NCBI RefSeq assembly: GCF_004359215.1
Contig: NC_090622.1
Coordinates: forward strand, 1,540,875-1,604,874
Reading direction: 5' to 3'
DNA length: 64,000 nt
From: Bremia lactucae
Taxonomy: Eukaryota > Oomycota > Peronosporomycetes > Peronosporales > Peronosporaceae
Made by a program: the position numbers and the translations under genes. Shown piece after piece: positions 1 through 10,856 of the stretch. How positions within the stretch are numbered: the first letter of the stretch is position 1; each line of letters opens with the position of its first letter. The notes beneath the pieces were generated by a model that saw nothing but the letters and a program-made list of their open reading frames with translations, was not told the origin of the DNA and made no database searches.

Positions 1-1075
1 CAGACCATTTCATGTGGTCTGTGACGTCAGCGATTTTGCAAATCGGCTGTGCGTTAATGCAATGCGATACGGATGGCGCGGAGCGCGTCGTCTACTACCC
101 ATCGCGTCAGCTGCAACCAGCTGAACGGAATGATCCGGTGCATGATAAGGAACTCCTTGCCATACAATTATGCACTGGCTAAATTAAGGGTCTTTCCCCT
201 TGGAGATAGAACGTTCACGGTATATTCGGACCATGCGTCATCAAGCACGGCCGTAAACAGCCCAAACCTCTCACAAAGAATGGTGAGGTGACTATCATTC
301 TTCGCGAAGTGTAATTTATCCGTGGAATATAAGCCAGGACGACTTTATGTCGTCGCTGACGCGTTATCACGCTGACCCAATTTCGGGTCGGCTGCGCACT
401 CCAACAGTGAATTAACTTCACTCATTACAAGTGTGTTCCGTCACCAACTTTGGTTAATGACATGCCATAAACAGATTAAAAAATAGGTAAAACTAACGGA
501 AGCCAACACAGAACGTAAAGACCTTCTGCGTTTAATGGAACATGTGATGAATCCATTCAATGAATCCTTTAATGATTTACCGGCTTTATATCGATCGTCT
601 CTAGATAGATTTACAACACGCAACGGCTTACTATAATACACAGCCGTTGCCGGTGACACTCCACGTGTCGTCGTCCCAACTAACAGTACTTTGCACTCGC
701 GCATCGTGTATGAGTGTCATGATGCATCGTGGACGTGAGAAATCATATATCACAGTAAGTTGCGACTTTTACTGGCCTCGCCAGTATCAGTTCGTGCGCA
801 AGTAATTTCGTCCTTGCGAGGTATGTCAACGGGTGAAACCTAGCCCTTCATTCCGTGCACGACTCCAACCTCTACCGCTTCCGGCAGAGTTTTGGCAGTC
901 CATATCTATGAAATTCGTCTTCCTATTTTTCGAACACGATCACAAATCAATGGATTCGTGTTCATAAAGACAGATTTAGCAAGATGGTTCATCTTGGTAC
1001 AGTACATGAGTCAATCACGGCTCCGAGCTGTACCCGCGTCTTCATCGACGCGGTATTAGAACCTAGGGCTAAAGC
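1..1075 (+). pseudogene. Family A Ty3/gypsy pol fragment: RNase H and integrase
   Basis: Bases 1-380 encode RNase H pieces in shifting frames. They match the better preserved copy at 43822-44250, for example RPFHVVCD and the end of the domain near VVADALSR. Bases 540-1060 match the zinc-binding (H2C2) and core parts of integrase, including CQRVKP-like and VHLGTVHESIT segments. Many stops and frameshifts make it non-functional. It is cut by the window start on the left and stops in mid-integrase near 1075, where unrelated sequence begins. The family assignment is firm because the order and residues match the copy near 44000. Confidence 0.8.
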
Positions 1076-1082
1076 ACAATTT

Positions 1083-1145
1083 CAGCCGTCAACGTCGGCA
1101 GCCATGCAGGCATACCACGTGCCGAGCTCATTGGTCTTTGTGATT
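1083..1145 (+). repeat. Short patch shared with 53541-53600
   Basis: About 60 bp, including GGCATACCACGTG and GAGCTCATT, recurs near 53541-53600. There it follows a piece of the family A protease-RT linker also seen at 42137-42180. Here it is wedged between broken family A and family B pol genes. It looks like filler from an earlier rearrangement. No coding role is seen. Confidence 0.5.
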
Positions 1146-1224
1146 AAGGAGAGCTACAGTCATGACGACCATTTTCCCTGCTGTTTGATCACTTTGGTTA
1201 ACGAAATTTTTCCTCCCGTCGCAC

Positions 1225-2700
1225 CAGAAAGCTAAGCTAAATCGCTTCAGCTACAGCGATGTCCTGGTATCGCATCAGCAGTCACCTTGTGATCCATTGA
1301 GAATCTACGTGCCTCATGACAAATTTTTCAAGTTGGTGATTCTGCAAGAGCTTCATGATGCACCAAATAGTGGGCATCTGGGCCGTGGAAATACATTTTT
1401 GGTAGTTTCAGAACTTTTTTGGTGGCCACACCTATATAGATGGGTGTCCGACTGTGTTCACTCTTGCGAATATTGTCAGCGCATAAATCCTGCACCGTCC
1501 AGCAGTGCACCACTTAAGCCGCTATCGATTCCAACAGATTGTTGGAAGTCAGTAAGTCTGAGATTCATGTTTGGCATGCCGCCCGATCATTGAGGTCGGA
1601 CGTGGCTCGTCGTTTTTGTAGATAGACTAAGCAAGATGGTGCATTAGCACCATAAAGCCTCACGATTTTAGCAAGGAGGCAACTATCTTGTTCCAGGATC
1701 ATGTTTATTGACTGCACGGGATGTCTGAGTTCATAATATCGAACAGAAATCCACGTTTTACGCCTGGGTTTTGGCGACATGTGTCCAAGCTGCTAGTTGG
1801 CAAGCTTCATATGGCGATCGCAGATCATCCACGGACTGATGGCCAAACAGAACGTGCCAATCGGGTCGTAATGGATGTCTATAGCACGATAACACTTCTC
1901 AAAGAATGAAGTAAACAAATGCCGCTTGTGAAGTTCGCTATAAAAACAGTGTCCACGCCAGTACGGGTTGGACGTCGTTTTATATTAACGGACTGTGCCA
2001 TCTGCGGACATTAGTCTCGTTTGTGCGCAGCTCGAGTCCTAGTGGGGGAGGACTTCTTACTATGCTCATTGCGAAAGAGGGACATAGTTTTGTCAATATG
2101 ACGATGACACGTGAGGGTACCACCTCAAAGACAAAAGCTAGCGCTAGTGACCCTGTCGGGTTGGCAGTTGCCAGTATTGAGTCACGGCAAAGCCTGCTTG
2201 TGCTCCAAATAAAAAAGATGTTTCGTTAATGTCAACTACATCCTATGACTGACCTCTTGGTGTGTCATAAGCGAGTTAGTTGGAAAAAGCGTGATTGTGG
2301 CTCAACGCTTTGCGGATGAGTCATTAGCCATCACACGAAAAGTCCGTGACGCGACGGCAAGCACAGGAGAAGAAAAAGAATATGCGGACCGAAATGGTCG
2401 CAAAAAATTGAACGTTTTAGAGTGGAAAAAATCTATTAAGTACTGCTACCCTACCAAAAAATGCAATTTCGTACTACCTAGAGGTGAGCCCCCTCATTCG
2501 AAGGCTCATAGTCAGTGATGGTAGAAGAGGTTTAAGACCAAAATTATAGGCTCACCTTTCCCAGGTATATAAGGACGCACCCGTATTTTACGTGGGTCGT
2601 CTAAAACGGTATGTAGACCCAAATGAGGTCACATACCCCCACCCGTCAAAGTTGACCAATGGTGACGCCGACGGTGAGTCAAGCGTCGTTCGGGTGGAAC
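1225..2700 (+). pseudogene. Family B integrase and integrase C-terminus (left copy)
   Basis: The H2C2 zinc-binding region lies at about 1297-1593 (HDAPNSGH, then CVHSCEYCQR). The catalytic core follows at 1721-1909, with a NRNPRFTPGFW segment and the TDGQTERANR segment that carries the catalytic glutamate. The residue expected to be aspartate before RNPRF reads N, so the DDE triad is damaged. The C-terminal GPF/chromo-like part (2290-2650) ends in FYVGRLKRYVDP. Stops and frameshifts occur throughout. It is the inverted counterpart of 62550-64000 and is followed on the opposite strand by the antisense frame at 2740-4060. Confidence 0.8.
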
Positions 2701-2739
2701 GAGGGACATCACGCGTGTAACGCGGATCCCTCCACATTT

Positions 2740-4060
2740 ATTTCATCAGAAGGTCCAAGCAGTTCTTTAGGCGTTCATAACCCTGACGAGTCTTCGCTCG
2801 GACATCATTGAGGTCAGTGACAAGACTTGCCCCTCGAGATCCGCGATTCGTCGATCGGCAGCGCTTAACGCCTGCGACTGAACGGACGAAGGTAAGGCAG
2901 CCGCGAGTAGGTGGGCAAGATCTGCACTGCTATCGGGCACCGCCTGCACTAATAGATGCGGATAAGAATCAACGTTTCCTTGTTGGAAGGTTGCTTGCCC
3001 ATAGCTCCGTGAGGCAAAGGTATCAGATCCTCGTCCAACGTAAAGGTTACCCGGAGGGTTTTGACTCTTGAGAACTAAGTGATACCCTACGTATTGATGT
3101 GCCCGGCTTGGTGGCTGCCTATGAAAAGGAGCACCAGCTGAGGGTCTGAAATGTACTAGCCGAAGTAGCTTTGTGAGGAGAAACAGGGGTGTACAGTACC
3201 GCCCTTGACTATTTCCCACGCACGCGGGCGTAATTAGTTCGTTGCGACCGCTGCTTCGTCGCTTCGGAATGCGGATGAATGCGGCGCAAGAATTTCGTCT
3301 CGTATTGGTCGAGCGTTTCATTCGATGGCAACACGACCAGAATCGGTACAACACATCCAAGCGATTACCCCTGAACCTTCCACGAATTAAAGACGCCATA
3401 ATAATCATGAGTGTCTAGGATAACTCGCTCTAGCAGCGACGGTCTTGGCCCGTTTAACGAGGCCATTTAGATGGAGGGGCATCTTTGATATGCCACCCGT
3501 CACATAGCCACGTTAAAAACGACTGGCTTGTGACACCGACTTAGCACGTTCACGTGTCGTCGGCGGAGCTTAAGGCTCCGAATACTCTATGTCGATACAA
3601 TTATGGGTAATGGTCTGAGCAATAGACGTAGTAATTTTACCCAATGGAGTAGCAGCTGCTGTTCTATGGGCAGCGCTCTCATTAATGGTCGCTGCGCTAG
3701 CCAGCGCAGACGACTATACAGTATTGATAAACTTTGTTGTCTTCATGTTTGGACAAATAATAGAAGTTTGGATGGGCAATTGTGCGCCATCATCCTTGCT
3801 CTTTAGCTCGCTGTCCATATCACTACTATGAGGTGACGGCAACTGTATCGACTCATTGTAGTCGACAATGAGCGACGGATCAACATCCGCACTATTTCAT
3901 GGGATGGATTCTTAAGCCTCGTAAGCCCAACAGCAGCAGTAGTTGTCGGTATTTCGACAAAGGCATTAGACGCTGCCAACTAGTTAATGCGGCGCATACG
4001 CTTAGTGCGTGCTTAAGTTGGTGTCTTCGCAGACGACCCACCAATTTGGCTCCATTAATA
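2740..4060 (-). pseudogene. Family B antisense frame (aORF), left copy, broken
   Basis: This frame reads from the 3' LTR side back toward integrase, on the strand opposite to pol. The longest open stretch is 2767-3408 (213 codons). Its C-terminus is helical (ADRRIADLEGQV) and overlaps the far end of the integrase region. The N-terminal part (3430-4040) matches 61243-61857 but is broken. In one shifted frame both copies read YYGVF, then an NETxDQYExxFLRR motif, so a longer protein once ran through here. The function is unknown. Conservation in two copies and its fixed place suggest an accessory gene rather than chance. Confidence 0.55.
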
Positions 4061-4185
4061 AGGCATACTTAATTTAACTCCGTGTAAGACACAGGTATCA
4101 TGAGTGAATAAAAGTACCAAGCGGCGCGTAAAGCAGCTCGCTGTTCCTCTTTCCTTGTCGACGTATTTTTTAAGTGTAGTTTCGT

Positions 4186-4202
4186 TCTTCAAGTGGGTGT
4201 GG
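4186..4202 (+). other. Polypurine-tract-like site before L2 LTR
   Basis: A purine-rich run (AAGTGGGTGTGGAG) sits immediately before the L2 LTR start. This is where plus-strand priming of a retrotransposon is expected, so the following LTR is a 3' LTR of the plus-strand element. Confidence 0.4.
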
Positions 4203-4733
4203 AGTAATGGCTGAAGTTGCTCTAATGATAAAAAAATCCCGTTAAAAACACTTTGTGTACTTAAGGGGATGATCAATCACTTAAGTGTTGTAATTGGACC
4301 TACCACTTGGGTGTGGTTCACATTAAAGCCCACCCTTGTGTATGTGATGTCACTGAGGACATTTCCATTAGCGAAGATGACGTCTAGCGTCATCCGTTAT
4401 GCAACATATCTAGAAAGATATGCTCGCAATACATATTAGTGTTATGGACAGATATGACCTTGTACGATTCGTTAAAAATAGTTATATATATTTAATGTGA
4501 TTTACTATAAATCAGACTGACAAAATCTTTTCTATTTGGTAAGTGCGCACGAGGAGCCGGATCACCGCACCTGTGACGACACGCCTACCAGATTACTTAG
4601 TGCGTTGGGTAAGGTCACTAAGCCCACGATAAGAACCTCATGCAGGCGAGAGTAGACGGTCAAACAGCTTCCTCGCTGTGCTAGGGTGGTTTCTTAAGAA
4701 GAGTGTGGCCGCATTAAGACCTGCGCGCCTACA
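4203..4733 (+). repeat. L2 LTR, forward, about 531 bp (3' LTR of family B left copy)
   Basis: It matches the L2 LTRs at 26701-27226, 50145-50584 and, reversed, at 19399-19941, 32474-33006 and 60593-61122. The first bases are degraded (AGTAATGGCT for TGTAACGGGCT). It ends in GCCTACA. It follows the polypurine-like run and the antisense frame, giving the order integrase, aORF, 3' LTR. Confidence 0.75.
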
Positions 4734-5019
4734 TGTGCATCACTACGTGGCGAGCGTATTGTTCCGAATACCCCGCTCGTGGATGACGCTAGACGTCATT
4801 CCTTTCAATAAAAATGCACCTATATACATCATATTTTTCACTACGGGAGCCTCATCCGAGTGGCAAGTTAAAATACTTTACACAAAGTAATTGACATGCC
4901 CGTTACGTATATCTAACGAACGTTTAGCATAGGATACATCTAGCCCATTACACAAAGCGTCGTCCAACCATGTAAAGCTTGTTGAGCCCTGGTTCAAGGG
5001 ATTCAGTGTTTCAAATTGT
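4734..5019. repeat. Scrambled LTR remnants
   Basis: Bases 4770-4915 resemble a reversed, decayed piece of L2 (GATGACGCTAGACGTCAT, then AATGCACC). Bases 4985-5012 resemble the L4 segment GGTTCAAGGGATTCAG. No gene is visible. Confidence 0.4.
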
Positions 5020-5078
5020 AATGGAGTGTATCGTTACATTCAACTATTAACATTTAAAGGTTGTTAATAAATATATTA
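5020..5078 (+). repeat. L1 LTR fragment, forward start
   Basis: The first ~60 bp of L1 (GTATCGTTACAT, then ACATTTAAAGGTTGTTAAT) are present and end exactly where a reversed L1 LTR begins. One L1 copy appears to have inserted into another. Confidence 0.6.
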
Positions 5079-5517
5079 TGTAACGGGGCACTGCCGACTT
5101 GTTATGCTTCAGTACAAGTCCACTTCGCACTGCTTCAGTGCGAATGGTGCCTCACGTCACTCCACGTACACTGGTACGTGCATTGGAAGACTCTCTTTAA
5201 CATCGCTGCATTAAAGACAGTCAAAAGTAAACTGTATTTATAATAGTCAAGCTCTCCTGTTTCTATCTATTTTATAACAACTTACTTATATATTAATAGA
5301 AAACATGTAATAAAGTCTTATCTGTCTCTCTCTTTGCGCGCATCCAGTGCTGCCTTGACCGCGGAGAAGTAGATTTAATGACCTATATCAAGCAATAGAT
5401 AAGCTATCAAATATTACTATGGTAAGAAATATTCACCACGTATTTTCTTCCTTTTAGATAACATATTAATTTACAGCCTTTAAGTGTTAATTTTATGTAA
5501 CGATACACCCCGTTACA
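5079..5517 (-). repeat. L1 LTR, reversed, 439 bp
   Basis: It starts TGTAACGGGGCACTG and ends CCCCGTTACA. It is the reverse complement of the L1 LTR at 40126-40540. The family A antisense frame at 5690-6205 lies next to it, so this was the 3' LTR of a reversed family A element. No target-site duplication is seen. Confidence 0.8.
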
Positions 5518-5535
5518 GCACCCCTCCCTTAAACG
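5518..5535 (-). other. Polypurine-tract-like site (minus strand)
   Basis: On the minus strand the run AAGGGAGGGGTGC abuts the LTR start. This marks the LTR at 5079-5517 as the 3' LTR of a minus-strand element. Confidence 0.4.
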
Positions 5536-5689
5536 AAAACCATTCGAACTGTCATTGGGTGGAGTGGTCACTATAAGACCTCTTAATTAAAACCGATGCT
5601 GGTTGGTCAGAACCATCATTTTTAATTCTATCGCATGGTTTACAAGTCCATGCGGTAAGCGAATAGTGCGGCAGACATTCCGTCTGCCG

Positions 5690-6205
5690 TAGTGTCATTT
5701 TCTCCCGCAACTCTAGATGCGGGTGCACGTGGTGATACACCACGTGAAGCGACCCCTCTTTGGCGGTCGACTATCAATGCGAGTCGGACGAGAGGGCTGA
5801 CTCGGGGAGAGTGTAACCCTCGCCTACATGTCGTCAGGCGACTGACTATCAGCCCTCAAACGAGGGGATCAATCGGATGCTCATAGCGTTTGCTATAGCA
5901 TGTTTGGTTCCAACGATGAGGATGCTTTCCCATCGCCAGCACAGTCTCCCGTGCCGTCACCCGCACTCATCACTGTACGTAATGATGGCGATGGCGTAAT
6001 CGATCGTGATAAAAGTTCTCGTGGTACTTCTGCTTCAGTGGGTACTACTCAGGTGAGTGCAGACAGTAAAATGTCTCGTCTTGCCCCTAAGAAGTAGCCT
6101 TGGCTTTTGCCCGAACGGCTACTCAGTAGCTTGTCAGGAGAGACTTAATGTGATTTGCGTTAAGTTTGAAAAACAGACTCCAACCGGTGCAAGTTCTAAA
6201 CTGCG
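5690..6205 (+). pseudogene. Family A antisense frame (aORF), 5' half, shortened
   Basis: It reads away from the L1 3' LTR, antisense to where pol would be. The segment at 5900-6097 (MFGSNDEDAFPSPA) matches the family A antisense frame at 49821-50135. It continues as MSRLAPKK, a stop, then WLLPERLLSSLSGET. A deletion then joins a downstream segment, KFEKQTPTG and KLRRLSREAGLPC, that also occurs at 49376-49540 and near 53930. The protein is unknown. The N-terminus is rich in S, P, D and E, and the later part is basic and helical. Confidence 0.55.
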
Positions 6206-6230
6206 TCGGCTTTCTCGTGAGGCAGGACTT

Positions 6231-6347
6231 CCATGCCTCAGACCCTCCCTCTGTACTCTTGTGTACGTAAAGTTTCGAGGCACCGTACCTACACTGTAAT
6301 CAGTGTAAGGTAAACTGGTACTGATCAGTACTAGTGAAAGATGCCCC
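6231..6347 (+). repeat. L3 LTR end fragment
   Basis: It holds GAGGCACC, then TCAGTACTAGTGAAAGATGCCCCGTTA, close to the L3 terminus seen at 23051-23132 and, reversed, at 52677. Only the terminal ~115 bp remain. Confidence 0.55.
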
Positions 6348-6720
6348 GTTATAGAATGAAAGTAATATAATCACTGCTCGCTTAGCGACAGGGATTCGTG
6401 CCACTGTTCCCAAAGCCCCGTTGAACTTAGGTTTGAAGTTTTGAATTTTGACAGTGCGGAACGCTATCTCGTCCTTGATTTGGATTTGAGATATGATCTC
6501 ACACTTGGTATGACCTAGCTTGAACGCCATGAGCCATGGACCTTTTGGAGGTCTGAAACCTTAGGCACAAAGCGCAATGTTCCTAATGCAAAAATATCGA
6601 GAGTCATTACCCATCTTTGGTAGGCAACAAAAGCGCGGTTGGCGCGAATCACTGACTCGAATATTAATATTTGAGAGACTGGAATGTCTCAGTTAATATA
6701 ATACACTGTTGAAAACCTTA
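6348..6720 (+). pseudogene. Family D protease fragment
   Basis: It matches 17376-17740: LATGIRATVP-like residues, LNLGLKF, then a decayed YDLxLGM motif from the end of the aspartic protease. The active-site DxGAS part is missing. It runs plus-strand into a minus-strand family D integrase, so the junction near 6722 is a rearrangement and not an element's natural order. Confidence 0.6.
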
Positions 6721-6724
6721 ATTT

Positions 6725-8790
6725 TGAGCCCGACTCAGAAAAAGGGGTGGAATGACACGTCCTCGGTCGAGTGACACTCAGCAACCTTGTTTAGAGGGTC
6801 TGCTGGACATCCTGAGGCGGAAGCCGGAATCTGCGGCACGACCGTCTTTTTCGGCGCAAACGCTTTCAAGTTTTCTTGGGAAGGTTTCCGATATGGCTTA
6901 AGCAAGCCAACGTTGAACATTGGGTGTATTTATAGCTTGCTAGGAAGGTTTAGCATGCAACCTAGGGCCTTCTTGGCCACGACCAAAAATAACCCGAAGC
7001 CCGGTCTTGAAGACCGCAAAAATTAAGTTAGTAGGTAGACATTTAGCGTTTAATGAAACTCGATCTCCGACCGTATAAGAATTAATAAGACTTCTGCCTT
7101 TAGCATCTGCTTGTTATTTTTTGGTCTTGGCTATCAGCCATCGTGTCACGTACATGTCTTAAGGCGCTAAATCGCACTGCGAGAGAATCGCTTGCTTGTT
7201 TCCGAATGGTAACAGGGCTGATAGCAGCAAGCCTATCATATAATTCTTCCCACCAAGCCCTGAGCTACGTAGTGGATTCGTTAACGGCATGCGCGGGTGG
7301 GTGAGACCGTTGACAAAGAAGAGAGTGCAGCGTGTAGAGGCCTGGTGGCGTTATTTAACGCGAATTCCACCACTGGGCGCAATGTTTTCAGCTTTTGGTG
7401 TCTGAGCATTCACACTGAGTAAAACGCTTCAATGGCTAGATTGACATGTTCAGTGGTCTGCAGATTGTCCGCGGTGGACTTGTCCAATCTGGTGCCAAGC
7501 ACTCGGAAAATCGATTTTAAGAATTAACCCGTGAAACGAGGGTCTCGATCCGAGGCAATTGCCACAGACAAACCGTATTGTCGTAACACGCGATCGATGA
7601 ACAGCCTTGCTATACCTTCACCATCGAAGGTATCCCGGACAGCCGCTAAGTAAGCCATTTTGCTCAATAGGTCAACAACGATCACTATGCAAGTAATCTT
7701 CGAATAGGCCGAAAACAAAATCCATATTAATGGTGTGGCAACACCCTCTGGGCACAGCACTTGCCAGTGTTGCAGCAGCATGCGCCGAGGGTTTCACTCG
7801 CTCGCAAGTTTTGCATGTGTGAACGTATGTGCTAACTTCTTTGTAAAGTTCGTGCCACCAATAAATCTGGCTTACAGAGCCGTAGATCTTTTTTCGACCA
7901 AGATTACCACGAAGGACATTATTGAGTGCTCATAGATGATTCGGTACTACAAATCCTTATTATGGGGAACAACAACGCACGAAGGATCCGCAGCGTCCAT
8001 GCAATAAAACAACAGATCGTTATGATAGAAAATCACTGTAATCTAGCACTTAAACGTGCCGACAATTTAAAACCCGAGTCAGTGCTTTTTAGAGTACGTA
8101 GCAAAACCACACACTGTTCATCCTGGGCGTACGCCAAACGGATTAGTTCAGTAATAGGTGACGTTATAGTTGATAAATGAGAGACCTCATAATCCGGCCT
8201 GCGTGATAACGCATCAGCCAAAGCATTCTGCTTGCCAGGCTTATTATTCATTTCGAAGTTGTATTCCTTGAAAAAGGTAAGCCATCAAGCCATTCTCTAT
8301 GGAAGATGGGGCGACCCAGACGCAGTGCGTAGTTACGCATGATTTGTATGTATCACAAACAGCTTATATCCTAGCCGAAAAACGCTGAAATTGACAAGAG
8401 CATGCTTCATTGCACGTAACTCTTCGTTTTAAATTGGGTCGGCGCTTTCCGCATCTTCAAGATGTCTAGACTCGAATGCAAATTCACGTTTGCGCCCATA
8501 TTTATCTGTTTGCAACAGAGCAGTGCCAATGGCAAAAACCGATGTGCTGATTTTGATTTGACAGAGCAAGAATCGTGGCATGGACAAGACTATTTTTATT
8601 GCTTGAAAATCATTATGCTCGGTGTCAGTCCAGCACCACTTCGTATCTTTTTGAGGAGATTAGATAATGGCCGAGCCATTTCAGCGTAATTCGTGCTATA
8701 TTTGTGTAACTAGTTGTCGACGCCCAATCACTTACGTAAATCCTTTCGGCTCTCAGGATCCAGCCAATCTACTATGAGATTAACTAGAAC
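6725..8790 (-). pseudogene. Family D pol fragment: RT thumb, RNase H, integrase
   Basis: On the minus strand it runs from RT thumb/RNase H (8790-8460, YAEMARPL), through the RNase H end (8251-8033, NALADALSRRPD), the integrase zinc region, and the core at 7781-7430 (ASDRDPRFTG), to the C-terminal segment near 6920 (NVGLLKPY). It parallels the better copy at 13895-11568. Multiple frameshifts and stops occur. Its left end meets a plus-strand protease fragment and its right end meets L3 sequence. Confidence 0.75.
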
Positions 8791-8822
8791 TTATCAGTAC
8801 TAGCGAAAGGTGCCCCGTTACA
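8785..8822 (+). repeat. L3 LTR terminus, forward
   Basis: TCAGTACTAGCGAAAGGTGCCCCGTTACA is the L3 end. It abuts a reversed L3 copy directly, giving a head-to-head pair. Confidence 0.5.
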
Positions 8823-9235
8823 GTGCTAGACAACAGTGAAGGTAGGGCACCTCGACTACTTTACGTACACTACGTGCAGAGGAAGATTACAGATACCTAA
8901 GCGGTCTTAGCTATAAAAATATATACTTAGGCTTTAGGATAGGAAAAAATAAAAACTGTATTTATATATTGAGCTCCTACGTAACGATCTTCAATCTACT
9001 AACGACTTTATTTCAGTAATAACAAACTATGCATGGCGCCTCCTTGTGCACCGCACAATCGTGTCTTGTTGCGAGGCGAGGTTAGTTTAAATGTAAACCA
9101 ACCAATCAATAGTATTATTGCATCGATATTATCAAATTTGGTAATTTTGAAACTATTAGGTCAAATAATTAATAACGATAATTATTTATGCTTCTTTTCT
9201 TTTTTCCTTTTATAGAACATAATATTTATTTTGAT
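8823..9235 (-). repeat. L3 LTR, reversed, incomplete
   Basis: It shares with 52677-53223 the segments CAGTGAAGGTAGGG, CTCGACTACTT, a block around ACTATGCATGGCGCCTCC, and the AT-rich tail CAAATTTGGTAATTTTG. Its outer terminus is missing. Confidence 0.55.
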
Positions 9236-10205
9236 CTTTGCGGTCATATTACTTAAATAACTGCACGTCAAAGACGAAATTGCGGAGGCATCCTCAGTTG
9301 AGGTGCTCCGGAAAGTCTTTAAATCTGCCGAGGAGATAGTAAAGCTGCCGACCCCGTTACACCACCTATGTTAGCCCCTTGGCTTCATCATTCCAGTGTT
9401 GCGCAAAATTTTGCTGCAGCGATCCAAAATAGGCTTGATTAGTGGAAATGTACACAGCTTATCTGCATGTGCTAAATGCCTCCTTTTTCTTGCTAATTTC
9501 CTTTTACGGACAAGTGCTGTGACGCGTGCCACTGTCTGGGCGATTTTGTTTAGTGACCCCAGGTTTCAAATCTTACGTGATTGGTCCCCACGGTCGCAGC
9601 CCATCCGAAGAGATTTTCGATTGTTTTCAATTGCAAGATAATATATGCGTACCCGCTTTTCAGACCGTTAGTTTGTATACGTGCTACGAAGTCTACGCGC
9701 TCGGGAAACATTATGCCAGGGTTGTGTGCCAATTGATTAAATGCGCGTCCTCTATTTGTATCAGAAAAGAATGATTGTTTCTTGGTAATAGAAAACCTTA
9801 ATGTGCGTTCTGCGGGTATCGGTGTGTATGTCAGTAACAGCTTTGGTGTATTTAACAGTTCCCAACATTTAATATAACGTTTTCATTCATTTTAGACGGG
9901 GAGGGTGTGTGTGGTAATACCAATAGGGGTGTGTGGCAATACCAAAAGGGGTGTGTGGTAATACCGGCTAACTAACTTAATATACTACTTTCAGATCCGA
10001 TTTTCCTCATCTCGCTAAAGTTACGAAATCGTTGTAACTACCATACTGTTAGTCGGGTGATCGAAAGGAGTATTGATTAGCATTCTAAAAAACCGGCTGT
10101 TCATGATATGATAACGAGTTCTTGAAAGATGCGAGAGGAAGCCTAACACAAGTTTAATATCTAGAGGAGAATAAAACTAGGTCACTGCAATATGCATACC
10201 CTCTT
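9236..10205. other. Unrecognised sequence
   Basis: I recognise no gene. A minus-strand open stretch at 9550-9732 and plus-strand stretches at 9396-9641 and 9526-9774 overlap each other and show no motif I can name. Near 9240-9360 there are short repeats of GAGG and GGAGGCATCC type. A small tandem repeat at 9899-9966 is listed separately. Confidence 0.4.
9899..9966 (+). repeat. Three-copy minisatellite, about 22-23 bp unit
   Basis: The unit GGGTGTGTGGTAATACCAA is repeated about three times with small changes (ACCAATAG, ACCAAAAG, ACCGGC). No coding role is seen. Confidence 0.7.
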
Positions 10206-10691
10206 TGTAGCGGAGCTACCTCACTCCTAAAGTCAGAGGAAGACTTTCAGACTCAGAGAGTCACTTAGTTCTATTGAACTAATGGGTTTAACAACTCAGG
10301 GAGTCGTACAAGCTATTAAAGCTTGAGGAATCCTAGTTCAAGGGATTCAGGGGTTCGTGGAACCAAGTGGCAACTAGTGCCCAAGAGGATATACCTGATA
10401 AAGGCTTCTATCTCTTACAGATCAATGTGCAAGCCTTAGGAAAGCACTTAACGCTTTAAGATTAAAAGGGGAACTGCACTTTATTTTATTACGTAAATCT
10501 AAAACCCTTATCCTTGCTAATTAAAAATAGATTCTGGCCGCCAGATTTATATCTGGCGGCGACCACATTTATTACCCATAATAAATGGGATTTAAGTAAC
10601 TAATTATCTTAAAATTAGATAAAAGGGTATTTTACCCATAAAGTAAATGTACCACAACAACGGTTCTTCAACCGATGTGTGCCTCATTACA
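10206..10691 (-). repeat. L4 LTR, reversed, 486 bp
   Basis: It is the reverse complement of the L4 LTR at 15588-16071, from TGTAGCGGAGCTACC to CTCATTACA. It contains the same GC-rich hairpin (10536-10559). It is next to a polypurine-like run and the family D antisense frame, as expected of a 3' LTR. Confidence 0.8.
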
Positions 10692-10702
10692 CCCTCCCCA
10701 TC
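10692..10702 (-). other. Polypurine-tract-like site (minus strand)
   Basis: On the minus strand GATGGGGAGGG abuts the L4 LTR start. It is identical to the site at 15577-15587. Confidence 0.5.
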
Positions 10703-10856
10703 AGACTGTTGACATCGGGTGACAACATTCGCTTCATTTCCTCTTTGAGGTTGGAACATAAACAGCTAACCGTTCGGTTGCATTTTTGTATTCCTTTGTC
10801 TATTTTCAATCAAGCGTGAGTCACAGACTCTAAGCACCTCTCTCGACGATGAGGGA

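Noticed and set aside
2808..3071. Plus-strand frame opposite the left family B aORF
   Set aside because: It is the complement of the frame conserved between 2767-3408 and 61905-62545. The plus reading is not conserved in the other copy.
5020..5517. Terminal inverted repeats of a DNA transposon
   Set aside because: The facing TGTAACGGGG ends come from two L1 LTRs in opposite orientation. Each LTR itself starts TGTAAC and ends GTTACA, so LTRs look like inverted-repeat ends.
9550..9732. Minus-strand gene
   Set aside because: 60 codons without motif; plus-strand frames overlap it equally. No evidence for either.
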